Source: DATFPK01 sp035264885 (lineage in GTDB: Bacteria; Actinomycetota; Thermoleophilia; Solirubrobacterales; 70-9). From it: a stretch of DNA of 64,000 nucleotides. Both the position numbers and the translations under genes were made by a program. Shown here piece after piece: positions 1 to 8,101 of this stretch (the first letter of the stretch is position 1; every line of letters starts with the position of its first letter). The stretch is taken from assembly GCA_035264885.1 (NCBI GenBank), contig DATFPK010000079.1, positions 4,140-68,139 on the forward strand, in the 5' to 3' direction. A model generated the notes under the pieces. It saw nothing but the letters and a program-made list of their open reading frames with translations. It was not told where the DNA came from and did not search any database.

Positions 1-1
1 C

Positions 2-433
2 ACCGACCGGCGCGTGATCCACCACGAGTGGGAGTTCACGATCAAGCCCCCGCCACCCCCGGTCGAGCCGACCGGCGGCCAGGGCCCGGGGAACGCCCAC
101 GGGCCGGGCTCCCCGAATACCGACGTGTGCACGATCGAGGGCACCCCTCGCGACGACCGCCTCGTCGGCACCCCTGACGACGACGTCATCTGCGGCTTCG
201 ACGGCGACGACGTGATCCGCGGCCGCGGCGGCAATGACATCCTCGTCGGATCGTTCGGCGCCGACCGGATCAGCGGCGGACCCGGCCGGGACTCGCTGCT
301 CGGCAACTCCGGCAAGGACCTCCTCCTGGCGAAGGACCGCAAGCCCGACTTCCTGAGCGGCGGGCCCGGCTTGGACTCCGCCGAGTTCGACCGCCGAAAG
401 GACGAGACGCACTCGATCGAGCGCCGGCTATGA
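2..433 (+). CDS. C-terminal part of an RTX-like calcium-binding repeat protein (5' end outside window)
   Basis: The open frame runs in from before base 1, so only the C-terminus is seen. A proline-rich linker (PPPPPVEP) is followed by degenerate hemolysin-type nonapeptide repeats of the GGNDILVG and GGPGRDSLLG kind, about residues 50-125. Such repeats form Ca2+-binding beta-rolls in secreted or surface proteins. The upstream enzymatic or adhesive domain cannot be seen. Two other proteins in this window (22579-23904 and 61671-63860) carry similar repeats, so a shared export or surface-display route is plausible. Exact function unknown. Confidence 0.75.
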   Translation, partial: TDRRVIHHEWEFTIKPPPPPVEPTGGQGPGNAHGPGSPNTDVCTIEGTPRDDRLVGTPDDDVICGFDGDDVIRGRGGNDILVGSFGADRISGGPGRDSLLGNSGKDLLLAKDRKPDFLSGGPGLDSAEFDRRKDETHSIERRL

Positions 434-566
434 CCATCCGGGCGCCCAGTCACCGACCGGCGCGGACGCAGTTACCGCATAGTCGGTATTGACGGATGAA
501 GAGCGTCGAATACCTTCAGGCCCGCACGGTCGGTCCGGCGGCAGTCGATAGGGATAGGGAGGATCA

Positions 567-2009
567 GTGAACGGAGCATCGACTCGAGTCCGGCAGGCGG
601 CTTTCTCGCTTGCGGCATCGGCAGCGTTCCTGCTCGTCTTCGCGTCGGTCGCCGCCGCCGCGATCACTCCCACCAGGGACGCCGCGCAGGTCGCCGAAGC
701 CCTCTCCGACTCCGCCGGCGGGGCCGTGACGGGCGCCAGCTTCACGGACATCCCGCCGCCGCCGGAGTGCTCGAACGGCGTCGACGACGACGGCGATGCC
801 GATGGCGAGTTCCCGACCGACCCCGACTGCGCCTCTGCTGGTGACGGCGACGAATTCTCCCCAGGCGATCAGCCCGGGGCCGTTCCCGCGGCGGTCGCCG
901 ATTCGCCACTGGCCGGCTTTCCGCGCAGCGGGGGGAGCTACGCCATTCTCAGCAACGGGGACGCGCGGTTCGCCGACGACCCGAACTCCGCGGGCAACAC
1001 CGGCCTCGACACGGACGGCGCCAACTATCCGGCTCACGATCCCGGTGGCGATCAGCTGTACGACCTCGTCACGCTCAAGGTCGACATCAACGTCCCTGCA
1101 ACCGCGAACTGCATGCGGGTCGATTTCCGGTTCCTGTCCGACGAGTTCCCCGAGTTCGTCGGCCAGCAGGTCAATGACGGGTTCGTCGCCGAGTTGGACA
1201 ACTCCAACTTCGTCGTCAACTCGGACCAGACGATCAGCGCCCCGAACAACTTCGCCTTCGACGCGAACGGGCGCGTGGTCAGCGTCAACACGGCCGGGTT
1301 CTCCCCGGAGAACGCCGCCGGCACGACCTATGACGGGGCGACGCCTCTGCTGACGGCGTCGACACCGATCACGCCCGGCGCCCACTCGATCTACTTCTCG
1401 ATCTTCGACCAGGGCGACGGGATCTTCGACTCCGTCGCCTTCCTCGACCGCCTCCAGTTCGTCAACGTACCGGCGAGCGCCTGTACCGCCGGCTCCTCCA
1501 CCGACACCGACCTCGACGGGATCCCCGATCGCAGCGACAACTGCCCGACGAAGCCGAACCCCGACCAGACGGACGTGGACGGAGACGGCATCGGCGAGGC
1601 CTGCGACGAAGACGACCTGACGCCGGCGAGCTGCCGTCTGCGCGTGGCCCGGGCGCGGGTCTTCGTCTTCCGCAAGCGTCCGATCGTGCGGCTGGTGGTC
1701 CGCTACAAGACGAGGAGACCCGCGGACGTAACCGTGACCTTCAACGCCAAGCTGAAGAACGGCAAGACGCTCCCGCTCGGCAAGGTCGAGCACCGCTTCA
1801 AGCGACAGGGCATATTCCGCCTGCGCAAGGTCGATGCCGAGACGGCGGCGACGCTGCGCAAGAAGACCAAGCGGTTCGGGGTCAACTTCAAGATCCCGGG
1901 CACGCAGAAGGACTGCGCGCGCTTCTACAAGAAGCGGGTGACCCAGAAGCGCAAGGTCGAGAACCAGTTCGTCTGGTTCCAGTCGGACTCCCTGTTCGCC
2001 CGTCGCTGA
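567..2009 (+). CDS. Secreted choice-of-anchor L-type protein with thrombospondin type 3 repeats
   Basis: 480 residues from a GTG start preceded by AGGGAGGA. An N-terminal signal peptide (about residues 8-33, ending AAAAA) indicates export. A Cys-containing Asp-rich segment (PPPECSNGVDDDGD) follows. Residues about 110-310 resemble the choice-of-anchor L domain, with FLSDEFPEFVG, NDGFVAELD and IYFSIFDQGDGIFDSVAFLD. Then comes a thrombospondin type 3 Ca2+-binding repeat (DTDLDGIPDRSDNCP and DVDGDGIGEACD, about residues 315-350). The C-terminal third is rich in Lys and Arg. Likely a surface or matrix protein that binds calcium; no catalytic motif seen. Confidence 0.8.
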   Translation: MNGASTRVRQAAFSLAASAAFLLVFASVAAAAITPTRDAAQVAEALSDSAGGAVTGASFTDIPPPPECSNGVDDDGDADGEFPTDPDCASAGDGDEFSPGDQPGAVPAAVADSPLAGFPRSGGSYAILSNGDARFADDPNSAGNTGLDTDGANYPAHDPGGDQLYDLVTLKVDINVPATANCMRVDFRFLSDEFPEFVGQQVNDGFVAELDNSNFVVNSDQTISAPNNFAFDANGRVVSVNTAGFSPENAAGTTYDGATPLLTASTPITPGAHSIYFSIFDQGDGIFDSVAFLDRLQFVNVPASACTAGSSTDTDLDGIPDRSDNCPTKPNPDQTDVDGDGIGEACDEDDLTPASCRLRVARARVFVFRKRPIVRLVVRYKTRRPADVTVTFNAKLKNGKTLPLGKVEHRFKRQGIFRLRKVDAETAATLRKKTKRFGVNFKIPGTQKDCARFYKKRVTQKRKVENQFVWFQSDSLFARR

Positions 2010-2054
2010 CCGGACCCGAGGGCCGGCGTGGGCTAGCCGTCTGACGGGCGGCGC

Positions 2055-2333
2055 CTAGGGCTGGTCGGCGACCCAGGACCGGATCGACTTCGAGTGGACG
2101 ATCACCGTCCCGTCAGCGAGCTTCAGCGCCGGCAGTTTTGTGTCCCCGGTCGCCGCGCGCAGCTCCTCGCGTGAGCCCTTGCGCAGGAACGGGATCGGGC
2201 TGCCGTGAGCGGCGATCACCTTCTCGTACTCGACCCCCTTGGCGCGCAGGGCCTCCTGTACCCGCCGGCACGGATGCACTCGCGGGCCCCCGTCGTCTCC
2301 GTGACAGACGTACAACGTCGGCTTCTCGGCCAT
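2055..2333 (-). CDS. Small glutaredoxin/GST-N-like thioredoxin-fold protein
   Basis: 92 residues. The N-terminus TLYVCHGD begins the first strand of a thioredoxin fold. Residues 18-23 (VHPCRR) hold a single Cys where glutaredoxins have CPxC. LPALKLADGTVI with a following Ser matches the cis-Pro loop and substrate-binding strand of glutaredoxin and GST N-terminal domains. Role inferred: thiol-disulfide exchange or small-molecule thiol binding in the cytoplasm. The ATG has no Shine-Dalgarno sequence but has TAACCT ending six bases upstream, so the mRNA is probably leaderless. The single active-site cysteine argues against a classical dithiol reductase. Confidence 0.7.
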   Translation of the reverse strand: MAEKPTLYVCHGDDGGPRVHPCRRVQEALRAKGVEYEKVIAAHGSPIPFLRKGSREELRAATGDTKLPALKLADGTVIVHSKSIRSWVADQP

Positions 2334-2339
2334 CAGGCC

Positions 2340-2345
2340 AGGTTA
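2340..2345 (-). promoter_or_regulatory. -10 box TAACCT of a leaderless promoter for the glutaredoxin-like gene
   Basis: The hexamer ends six bases before the ATG at 2333, which places the expected transcription start on the A of the start codon. No Shine-Dalgarno sequence lies between them. Confidence 0.55.
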
Positions 2346-2414
2346 TCCAGCGAGTGCCGACCCATTTCGGGGGTCGGGAGTCGGGACGAGAGGCGGATCA
2401 CTGCTCTTCACCGA

Positions 2415-2486
2415 TGGGCGCGGCTGGTTTCGAACCAGCGACCTCTCGCGTGTGAAGCGAGCGCTCTCCCACTGAGCTACGCGCCC
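2415..2486 (-). tRNA. tRNA-Val (anticodon CAC)
   Basis: 72 nt read on the minus strand. Acceptor GGGCGCG pairs with CGCGCCC, and the discriminator is A. The D stem is GCTC/GAGC. The anticodon stem CTCGC/GCGAG encloses the loop TTCACAC, giving anticodon CAC. The T arm is GCTGG-TTCGAAA-CCAGC. No CCA is encoded. All helices are perfectly paired, so it should be functional. CAC reads the GUG valine codon, which is frequent in this GC-rich genome. Confidence 0.96.
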
Positions 2487-2631
2487 TCGGCGACGGATCT
2501 TAGGCGGGGGCTGCCGGGCTTCGTGGTCTAGGGCTCCCGGCGCGCTGTTAAGCGACTGTTGAGCACGTTGGGTCCCAACCGGCCCGGGTAGCGCGAGGGT
2601 GTCCATATACATCCAGCTCAAGGAGGAGCGG

Positions 2632-3207
2632 ATGAAGAACGCAGGATCAAGGGGGATGCTGCGTCTAGCCATCGTGGCTGCGCTCGCCGTCTGCGGAGCA
2701 CTTCTGGTGCCCGCCGCCGCCAGCGCCGCCCCGACCAATGCGACGTCGTTCAACAAGGCGCCGGTGGTGGGCCACGCGAACAATGGGAAGCCGTTCGCGG
2801 GGACATTCACGGTGGAAAGGTTCGCCAACCGAAGCGGCCAGCTCTATGCGGTCGGTCGCCTGGTTGGCAAGGCCGGCAACCGGTCCGTTTCGCGGACCGT
2901 GTTCATGCCGGCTCGGCTGATCAGCACGGGAGCCAACGGGGCCACGGCCTCGGCCACGTGCGAGATCCTCACGCTCCAGCTCGGCCCGCTCGACCTGAAC
3001 CTACTCGGGTTGCGCGTCCAGCTGAACCGGATCAACCTGAGGATCACGGCGATCGAGGGCCCGGGCAACCTGCTCGGCAACCTGCTCTGCGCCCTGGCCG
3101 GCCTGCTCAACGGGCCGACCGCGCAGGCGCTGCCGATCGGGCAGCAGGCGGGACTGCTCAACATCGTCCTGCAGTTGGTCAACACACCGGCGCTGCTGAA
3201 CCTCTGA
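2632..3207 (+). CDS. Secreted conserved hypothetical protein with a leucine-rich CEIL...LLGNLLC motif
   Basis: 191 residues from the ATG that follows a near-perfect Shine-Dalgarno (AAGGAGGAG). An upstream in-frame start at 2599 would give 202 residues but has no such site. A signal peptide (about residues 1-33, ending ASAA) indicates secretion. The C-terminal half contains CEILTLQLGPLDLNLLGL and LLGNLLCALAGLL, a motif pair found in a family of short exported actinobacterial proteins of unknown function. Two cysteines flank the hydrophobic stretch and could form a disulfide. Monocistronic. Confidence 0.75.
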   Translation: MKNAGSRGMLRLAIVAALAVCGALLVPAAASAAPTNATSFNKAPVVGHANNGKPFAGTFTVERFANRSGQLYAVGRLVGKAGNRSVSRTVFMPARLISTGANGATASATCEILTLQLGPLDLNLLGLRVQLNRINLRITAIEGPGNLLGNLLCALAGLLNGPTAQALPIGQQAGLLNIVLQLVNTPALLNL

Positions 3208-3263
3208 CCGCGCCGCCGGGATCCGGACGATCCCGGCCAGGTCCATAGCCAGGGATGGCACGT

Positions 3264-3292
3264 CCGGCGCGGAGGCAGGGCCTCCGCGCCGG
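3264..3292 (+). terminator. Strong GC hairpin between a secreted-protein gene and the SRP RNA
   Basis: Perfect 12-bp stem: CCGGCGCGGAGG, loop CAGGG, CCTCCGCGCCGG. It sits 57 bases after the stop codon at 3207. There is no run of T, so it is either an intrinsic terminator of the GC-rich actinobacterial kind or an mRNA 3' stabiliser. Confidence 0.5.
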
Positions 3293-3338
3293 GCCTGGGC
3301 CCGCCCCCCCTTGGGCGAGACAGCTGCCCAGACCGCGC

Positions 3339-3344
3339 TAGGAT
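3339..3344 (+). promoter_or_regulatory. Probable -10 box TAGGAT of the SRP RNA gene
   Basis: TAGGAT ends seven bases before the 5' end of the SRP RNA, as deduced from its terminal helix. No convincing -35 element is seen at 17-base spacing. Confidence 0.45.
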
Positions 3345-3351
3345 CGAGCGC

Positions 3352-3621
3352 GGACCGTGCTAGGCGGGGAATTAGCGGTGCCCTGTGACCCGCAATCCGC
3401 TCTAGCGGGGCCGAATCCCGTTCTGAGGGGCTGATCCTCGAGGTCAGTACGCCGACGGCGGCGTTGACGGCCAGGTCCTGCGCGACGTGGGCACGCGAAC
3501 CAGGTCAGGTCCGGAAGGAAGCAGCCTTAAGCGGATGCCGCGGGTGCCGCAGGCGAGCCTGGCCCGAGCCAAACTCAGCGGACACGCTCGGAGACACGCT
3601 TCGAGGACGGGTGCACGGTCC
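3352..3621 (+). ncRNA. ffs: Large-type signal recognition particle RNA (with Alu domain)
   Basis: The S-domain core GGTCAGGTCCGGAAGGAA followed by GCAGCC at 3503-3526 is the universally conserved Ffh-binding region. The 5' part (GTGCTAGGCGGGG, then TAGCGGTGCCCTGT and GCAATCCGCTCTAGCG) matches the Alu domain of the Bacillus-type large bacterial SRP RNA. GGACCGTGC (3352-3360) pairs perfectly with GCACGGTCC (3613-3621), closing the molecule at 270 nt, the size usual for the large form. It acts with Ffh in co-translational targeting of membrane proteins. Recognition is from memory of the family; ends are inferred from the terminal helix. Confidence 0.9.
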
Positions 3622-3688
3622 ATTTATCCAATTCCGGAGGGTTGCGGTCAGCGGGGAAGCCGCCGCAAGTGATCTCCGATTCCGGACA

Positions 3689-4807
3689 TCAGCGCCGCGG
3701 CCGAACCACCGGCTTATTAAGCGGCAGCTCCCGCTCGCCCGCCCAGACGTCGAGGATCGCCCAGCTGTCCGGGTTCCCCGCCAGCGCCGAGTGATTCGTG
3801 ACCAGGGCGCGGCGGCCGAAGAAGGCGACGCTGCCGGGCGAGTCAACGGGGATCTCCTGCTGCTGGTTCTCGGCCGGAGTGGCCGGGGCCCGGTCGATCT
3901 CTTTCCCGTCCGCGGAGAGAAGCGCGATCTGGCTGGCCCCGGCGAGCGCCAGGTAGATCCGGCCGCTGCGCGCGATCGCGAACCCGTCGGGGCCGTCGAA
4001 CGGCCGGCTCGTCCAGATCGCCCGCGGCTCGCCGGCGCGCCCGCGGCGCCCGACCAGGGGGATTTGGAAGATCGCCCCGGCGCCGGCCTCGGCCCCGTCC
4101 GGACGGGTCCCCGTCACCGCGAGCAGGAGCCGGCGCCCGCCGGCCCTGAACTGGAGCCCGTTCGGCCCGAACGGGCTCTCGAAGCGCGAGTCCGTGAGCC
4201 AGACCGACGGACGTCCGCCGCCGCGCGGCACCCGCCAGACCAGTGCCTGCTCGATGTCGCTGACGTAGAGCGCGCCCCCAGGGCCGAAGGCGGCGTAGTC
4301 GGGCTCGGCGGCGCGGTCCGAGACGGTCGCCGAGCAGTCCCGCCCGGTGCCCAGCGGCGGGCAGGGCGGCACGTCGCGGAATCGGGCGTAGGTGCGCTGG
4401 CGCCCGGTCTTCGTGTTGATCACCAGAACCCGCGGGTCGTCGGAGCGGTCGAGCGCGTACAGACGGCCCCGGCCGTCGAAGGCGAGGCCCTGGATTCCGT
4501 GCTCGGAGTCCAGCGGCTGCCCCTTGATCACGTAGGTGCGGACGATCCGCCCGCGCCGGGAGTAGGCGAGGACCTTTGACGGAGCGTCGCGGTCGCCGTG
4601 CAGGAGCTGGTTGGTGCCGACGTAGATCCTGCGGTCCGGGCCGATCGCGATCGGCTCCGGCTGCCCGGGCTCCGGGACGCGGGCGAAGACCTTGATGTCG
4701 AGCCGCTCGCGGCCACCGGCCCCGGCAGTGGCGGCGAGGCTCGCGGTCAGCGCCAGGAGGGCGACCAGCGCCACCACGGGCTTGAATCTGGCGCCTGCCG
4801 CTCCCAT
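3689..4807 (-). CDS. Secreted SMP-30/gluconolactonase-like beta-propeller protein
   Basis: 372 residues. An N-terminal hydrophobic signal (VVALVALLALTASLAATAGA) precedes repeated beta-propeller blades with the turns GPDRRIYVG, DGRGRLYALD, GPGGALYVSD and ARSGRIYLA. These are typical of the SMP-30/gluconolactonase/LRE family, which binds a divalent cation and often hydrolyses sugar lactones. Family-level assignment only; substrate unknown. The start ATG has TAACGT ending six bases upstream and no Shine-Dalgarno, so it is probably leaderless. That -10 box overlaps the stop codon of the upstream gene at 4817. With that gene it separates the SRP RNA from dnaX. Confidence 0.7.
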   Translation of the reverse strand: MGAAGARFKPVVALVALLALTASLAATAGAGGRERLDIKVFARVPEPGQPEPIAIGPDRRIYVGTNQLLHGDRDAPSKVLAYSRRGRIVRTYVIKGQPLDSEHGIQGLAFDGRGRLYALDRSDDPRVLVINTKTGRQRTYARFRDVPPCPPLGTGRDCSATVSDRAAEPDYAAFGPGGALYVSDIEQALVWRVPRGGGRPSVWLTDSRFESPFGPNGLQFRAGGRRLLLAVTGTRPDGAEAGAGAIFQIPLVGRRGRAGEPRAIWTSRPFDGPDGFAIARSGRIYLALAGASQIALLSADGKEIDRAPATPAENQQQEIPVDSPGSVAFFGRRALVTNHSALAGNPDSWAILDVWAGERELPLNKPVVRPRR

Positions 4808-4813
4808 GGGCGG

Positions 4814-4819
4814 ACGTTA
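4814..4819 (-). promoter_or_regulatory. -10 box TAACGT of a leaderless promoter for the beta-propeller gene
   Basis: Ends six bases before the start codon at 4807 and overlaps the stop codon of the gene upstream. Confidence 0.5.
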
Positions 4820-6316
4820 CCCGCAGCGGCGGTAGACGATCCAGGAATCGTTGCCCGTCACCCGGTCAAAGCCAGGGGGGACCGTCACCTCGAGGCGGGC
4901 CGGGTCATTCGGGTCGAGCAGGAAGTGCTCGATCGCGAAGTCGCTCGCCGGCTCGAGGAACTGCCCGCGCCGGGGCTGGTCGGTCTCGGCGACGCTGACC
5001 ACGTCGGTGGGGCGCAGCTCCAGCCCGAACGCGAGGCGCGGCACGGCGCGATGGTTCGGCACGGAGATCGGCAGGCAGCTCCGGTCGAACGCCCCCGCGT
5101 CGACCAGGGCCTCGAGGTCGTCCTCGACCCGGGCCTGCGCGTCGAGATCCTCGTAAACCGTGTCGAGGAGGTCGGCCTGGTTGGGGATCCAGACCACGAA
5201 CAGGACCGCCAGCGCCGCCGCGACGGCCTGCCAGGGCCGCCGCCAGGGATGCTCCGGCTCGACCAGTCGCCATCCCAGCAGGCCGGCGGCGGCGAAGACG
5301 GCCAGGATCGCCGCGGCGAGCATCGTGTAGCGGGGGATGACCGCGAGGCCGGCGCTGCCGAGGATCGCGAAGGCGGCGAGGGCCAGAACTGCCGCGGCCG
5401 TGCCGATCACCGCGCGGCGGCGCAGGAACGCCAGGCACAGCGCCAGCCCGGCTGCGGCACCGACCATCCCCGGCCACTGGAGGACCTCCCCGAGACGCCT
5501 CGGCCCGTACAGGACGACGTCGACGGGACCGGTTTCGCGCTCCAGGGTCTCGACCGTGTCGCGGGTCCCGGTGAAGGAGTACAGCGGGTCGCTCGCGGTG
5601 GCCCAGTCGAACACCGCCCAGAGGAGCGGCCCCGCCGCGGCGAGACCCACCAGGCCGAACCAGTGAGAGGGAGGGCGCGTCTGGCGCCGACCCTCGAAAA
5701 GCGCAGTCTTCCCTCGGCCCGGCGCCAGTCGCGCTATCCAAGGCGCGGCCCATCCGGTCTCCGTGATGAGCAGGTAGACCAGGTAGGCGAGGGAGAAGAG
5801 CCAGGCTTCGGGGCGGAGGAGGCCGGCGAGCGCGAGCAGCGCGAGGACGGGCCACCCCGCTCGCGGCCGCCGCGTCTCGATCACCAGGGCGGCGAGCGAC
5901 AGGGCGATGAACGGGAGGTCGATGTAGGCGCGCAGGCCATTCGAGAGGAACGGCGCCCGCGTGAGGACGATCAGCGCCGCGACGATTCCGATCGCGCGGT
6001 CGAACCAGAGGGCGCCGAGCCGGTAGACGAGGTAGGCGACGGAGCCCAGCGTCGCGTAGGCGACGACCATCGTCGCGCTGACCGCGCCATCGCCGAGCGG
6101 GTCCGTGACCGCCCCGAACAGCTCGGCGAGCGGGTGCGGTGTGGGGGCGAGCGGGGCGCCGAGGTCGGGGCTCACCCCGTCGGCGATCTCGCCGCCCCAG
6201 ACGAGCATGTAGATGGTGTCGTAGTTGGGGAAGCCGAACGGGAAGATCAGCCACAGCAGGACCCCGACGGCCGCGACGGCCGCGAGCGGGGCCAGCGGCC
6301 TCAGCCTCGCGAGCAT
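4817..6316 (-). CDS. Multi-pass membrane protein, GT-C glycosyltransferase-like (dolichyl-phosphate-mannose type)
   Basis: 499 residues from the ATG at 6316. The frame stays open upstream only as a shadow of dnaX. About ten hydrophobic segments are visible (for example LAPLAAVAAVGVLLWLIF, AIGIVAALIVL, VLALLALAGLL and AVAAALAVLFVVWIPN). The first periplasmic loop, after the first helix, has acidic residues (FPNYDTIYMLVWGGEIADG), as in GT39-like enzymes that use polyprenyl-phosphate sugars. A periplasmic C-terminal domain of about 110 residues follows. Likely transfers a sugar to a cell-envelope acceptor; donor and acceptor unknown. No Shine-Dalgarno seen. Confidence 0.65.
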   Translation of the reverse strand: MLARLRPLAPLAAVAAVGVLLWLIFPFGFPNYDTIYMLVWGGEIADGVSPDLGAPLAPTPHPLAELFGAVTDPLGDGAVSATMVVAYATLGSVAYLVYRLGALWFDRAIGIVAALIVLTRAPFLSNGLRAYIDLPFIALSLAALVIETRRPRAGWPVLALLALAGLLRPEAWLFSLAYLVYLLITETGWAAPWIARLAPGRGKTALFEGRRQTRPPSHWFGLVGLAAAGPLLWAVFDWATASDPLYSFTGTRDTVETLERETGPVDVVLYGPRRLGEVLQWPGMVGAAAGLALCLAFLRRRAVIGTAAAVLALAAFAILGSAGLAVIPRYTMLAAAILAVFAAAGLLGWRLVEPEHPWRRPWQAVAAALAVLFVVWIPNQADLLDTVYEDLDAQARVEDDLEALVDAGAFDRSCLPISVPNHRAVPRLAFGLELRPTDVVSVAETDQPRRGQFLEPASDFAIEHFLLDPNDPARLEVTVPPGFDRVTGNDSWIVYRRCG

Positions 6317-6345
6317 CGGCGCAAAGTACAGAGAGGGGCCGTGGA

Positions 6346-6351
6346 TACACT
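6346..6351 (+). promoter_or_regulatory. Probable -10 box TACACT for the dnaX operon
   Basis: TACACT lies 37 bases before the dnaX ATG. The predicted leader of about 30 nt would begin at the 6359-6378 hairpin. Confidence 0.35.
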
Positions 6352-6358
6352 GGCCCGG

Positions 6359-6378
6359 AGGCGGCCGAGGGGCCGCCT
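6359..6378 (+). promoter_or_regulatory. Hairpin in the dnaX 5' leader
   Basis: AGGCGGCC-GAGG-GGCCGCCT forms a perfect 8-bp stem with a 4-nt loop, ending ten bases before the dnaX ATG. It covers the place where a Shine-Dalgarno would lie. It may modulate translation or act as a protein-binding site. Confidence 0.4.
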
Positions 6379-6388
6379 GACCCTGCGC

Positions 6389-8101
6389 ATGACCGACTCC
6401 ACCTCGCTCTACCGCCGCCATCGCCCGGGCTCGTTCGACGAGGTCGTCGGGCAGGACCACGTCGTCAGGACGCTCCGCAACGCGGTGGACCAGGGCAAGG
6501 TCCACCACGCGTACCTGTTCGTCGGCTCGCGCGGCACCGGCAAGACCTCGATGGCCAAGATCCTCGCCCGGTCGCTCAACTGCGAGCGCGGCGGGCCGAC
6601 CACGACCCCCTGCGGCGAGTGCGACTCCTGCCGCGCGATCGCCGCCGGGACGTCGATGGACGTGATCGAGATGGACGCCGCCTCGAACCGCTCGGTGGAC
6701 GACGTCCGGGACCTCCGCGAGCGCGTCGCCTACGCCCCCGCGGGCGGCCGCTGGAAGGTCTACATCCTCGACGAGGCGCACATGCTGACCAAGGAGGCGT
6801 GGAACGCCTTTCTGAAGACGCTCGAGGAGCCGCCGCCCAACACCGCCTTCGTGCTGGCGACGACCGAGGCCCACAAGGTGATGCCGACGATCGCCGACCG
6901 CTGCCAGCGCTTCGACTTCCAGCGGCCGACCCTCGAGCAGATCGCCGAGGTCGTCCGGCGCGTCGCCGTCGCCGAGTCGATCGAGATCGACGACGCGGCG
7001 GTGGCGATGATCTCCCGCTCGGCGACCGGCAGCTTCCGCGACGCGCTGGGGACCCTCGACCAGCTCGTCGCCTTCGGCGGGCGCGAGGTGGGTCTCGACG
7101 GGGTGCTCCAGGTGCTCGGCGCCGCCGACGCGGATCTACTGTTCGAGGCGATCGACGCCGTCGCCGCCGAGGACCCCAAGGGCGCCCTCGCCGCGGTCGA
7201 GCGGATGTCGCGGTCCGGTCGCGACCCGAGCCAGTTCGCCCGCGACCTCCTCGCGCACCTGCGCCACCTCCTCGTCACTCAGACGACCGGGGAGGTGCCC
7301 GACGGCTTCGTCGTCACCGCCGCCGACGCCGACCGGCTCCGCGCCCAGGCGACGGAGCTGCCGGCCGCGACCCTGGTCCGCACGATCGACGAGCTCTCGC
7401 TGGCGCTGACCGCCGTCCGCGAAGGCGACGAAGCCCGTCTGGCGGTCGAGATCGCCCTGCTCAAGGCGGCCAGGCCCGACCTCGACCCCTCGACCGAGGG
7501 GCTGCTGCGCCGCGTGGAGCGGCTCGAGCAGCAGCTCGGCGGCGCTCCCGCGCCGGCCCCTTCGAATCCGGCTGCCGCTTCACCCGCCGACGAGCCGGAG
7601 CCGCCCGAGGCCGGCGCCGAGGCCGAGCCCCATCCGGAGACCGAGCCCGAGCCGCAGACCGAGCCCGATCCGCAGACCGAGCCCCAGGCCGAAGCTCAGA
7701 AGACCTCCGACGCCGAGGCCGCCGACGTCCCCCAGCTCGAGTCGGTGATGCGGGTCTGGCCGGCGGTGCTCGATCAGCTCCGCCAGTCCGGCTCGGCGAT
7801 GCTCGCCGCGCTGTTCGAGGGGGCCCGGCCCGTGGCGGTCGAGCCGGATGGAATCGTCCGGGTCGGCTTCCCGGCGAGCGCCACCTTCAACAAGCGCAAG
7901 GCCGACGTGGCCGAGCACCGCGACCGCTTCGCCGAGGCGCTGCGGACGGTCGTCGGCGCGCCCCTGCGCCCCGTCTATGTGCTGCTCGACGGCGAGCATG
8001 CGGCGACAGCCCCGGAAGGTGGCGAGGGTGGGGAGGGCGTCGACGAGGAGGCGCTGCTGGAGCGCTTCAAGAGCGAGTTCGACGCGGAGGAGGTTTCGTG
8101 A
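6389..8101 (+). CDS. dnaX: DNA polymerase III subunits gamma and tau
   Basis: 570 residues: the clamp-loader ATPase of the replisome. Visible are Walker A GSRGTGKTS (46-54), a four-Cys zinc module (C65, C75, C78, C81), the DEAH Walker B (128-131) and the DRCQRF sensor/arginine-finger region near 170. A Pro/Glu-rich linker with PETEPEPQTEP-type repeats (about 395-450) leads to a C-terminal tau-like domain of about 120 residues. The ATG fits the family N-terminus (LYRRHRPGSFDEVVGQ); the frame stays open far upstream without coding signal. First gene of dnaX-ybaB-recR. Its TGA overlaps the next ATG. Confidence 0.95.
   Translation: MTDSTSLYRRHRPGSFDEVVGQDHVVRTLRNAVDQGKVHHAYLFVGSRGTGKTSMAKILARSLNCERGGPTTTPCGECDSCRAIAAGTSMDVIEMDAASNRSVDDVRDLRERVAYAPAGGRWKVYILDEAHMLTKEAWNAFLKTLEEPPPNTAFVLATTEAHKVMPTIADRCQRFDFQRPTLEQIAEVVRRVAVAESIEIDDAAVAMISRSATGSFRDALGTLDQLVAFGGREVGLDGVLQVLGAADADLLFEAIDAVAAEDPKGALAAVERMSRSGRDPSQFARDLLAHLRHLLVTQTTGEVPDGFVVTAADADRLRAQATELPAATLVRTIDELSLALTAVREGDEARLAVEIALLKAARPDLDPSTEGLLRRVERLEQQLGGAPAPAPSNPAAASPADEPEPPEAGAEAEPHPETEPEPQTEPDPQTEPQAEAQKTSDAEAADVPQLESVMRVWPAVLDQLRQSGSAMLAALFEGARPVAVEPDGIVRVGFPASATFNKRKADVAEHRDRFAEALRTVVGAPLRPVYVLLDGEHAATAPEGGEGGEGVDEEALLERFKSEFDAEEVS

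Noticed and set aside
564..1793. Long minus-strand open frame opposite the choice-of-anchor L gene
   Set aside because: Its Val/Gly/Arg/Asp-rich product mirrors the codon bias of the plus-strand gene; no domain or start signal. The same applies to large antisense frames over lysC/asd (15252-17057), icd/mdh (27846-29933), metG-rsmA (54385-57375), ispE-DedA (57879-60146) and the S15 gene (60978-63866).
3440..3570. Small (about 100-nt) SRP RNA
   Set aside because: The Alu-like 5' sequence and the perfect 9-bp terminal helix 3352-3360/3613-3621 show the 270-nt large form.
5690..5730. P-loop-like APGRGKTAL in the membrane protein
   Set aside because: It is in a cytoplasmic loop of a GT-C-like protein with no other ATPase motif; a chance match.
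4598..6388. In-frame upstream extension of dnaX by nearly 600 codons
   Set aside because: The extension is antisense to a membrane-protein gene, is Arg/Gln-rich without homology, and the DnaX N-terminus starts exactly at 6389.
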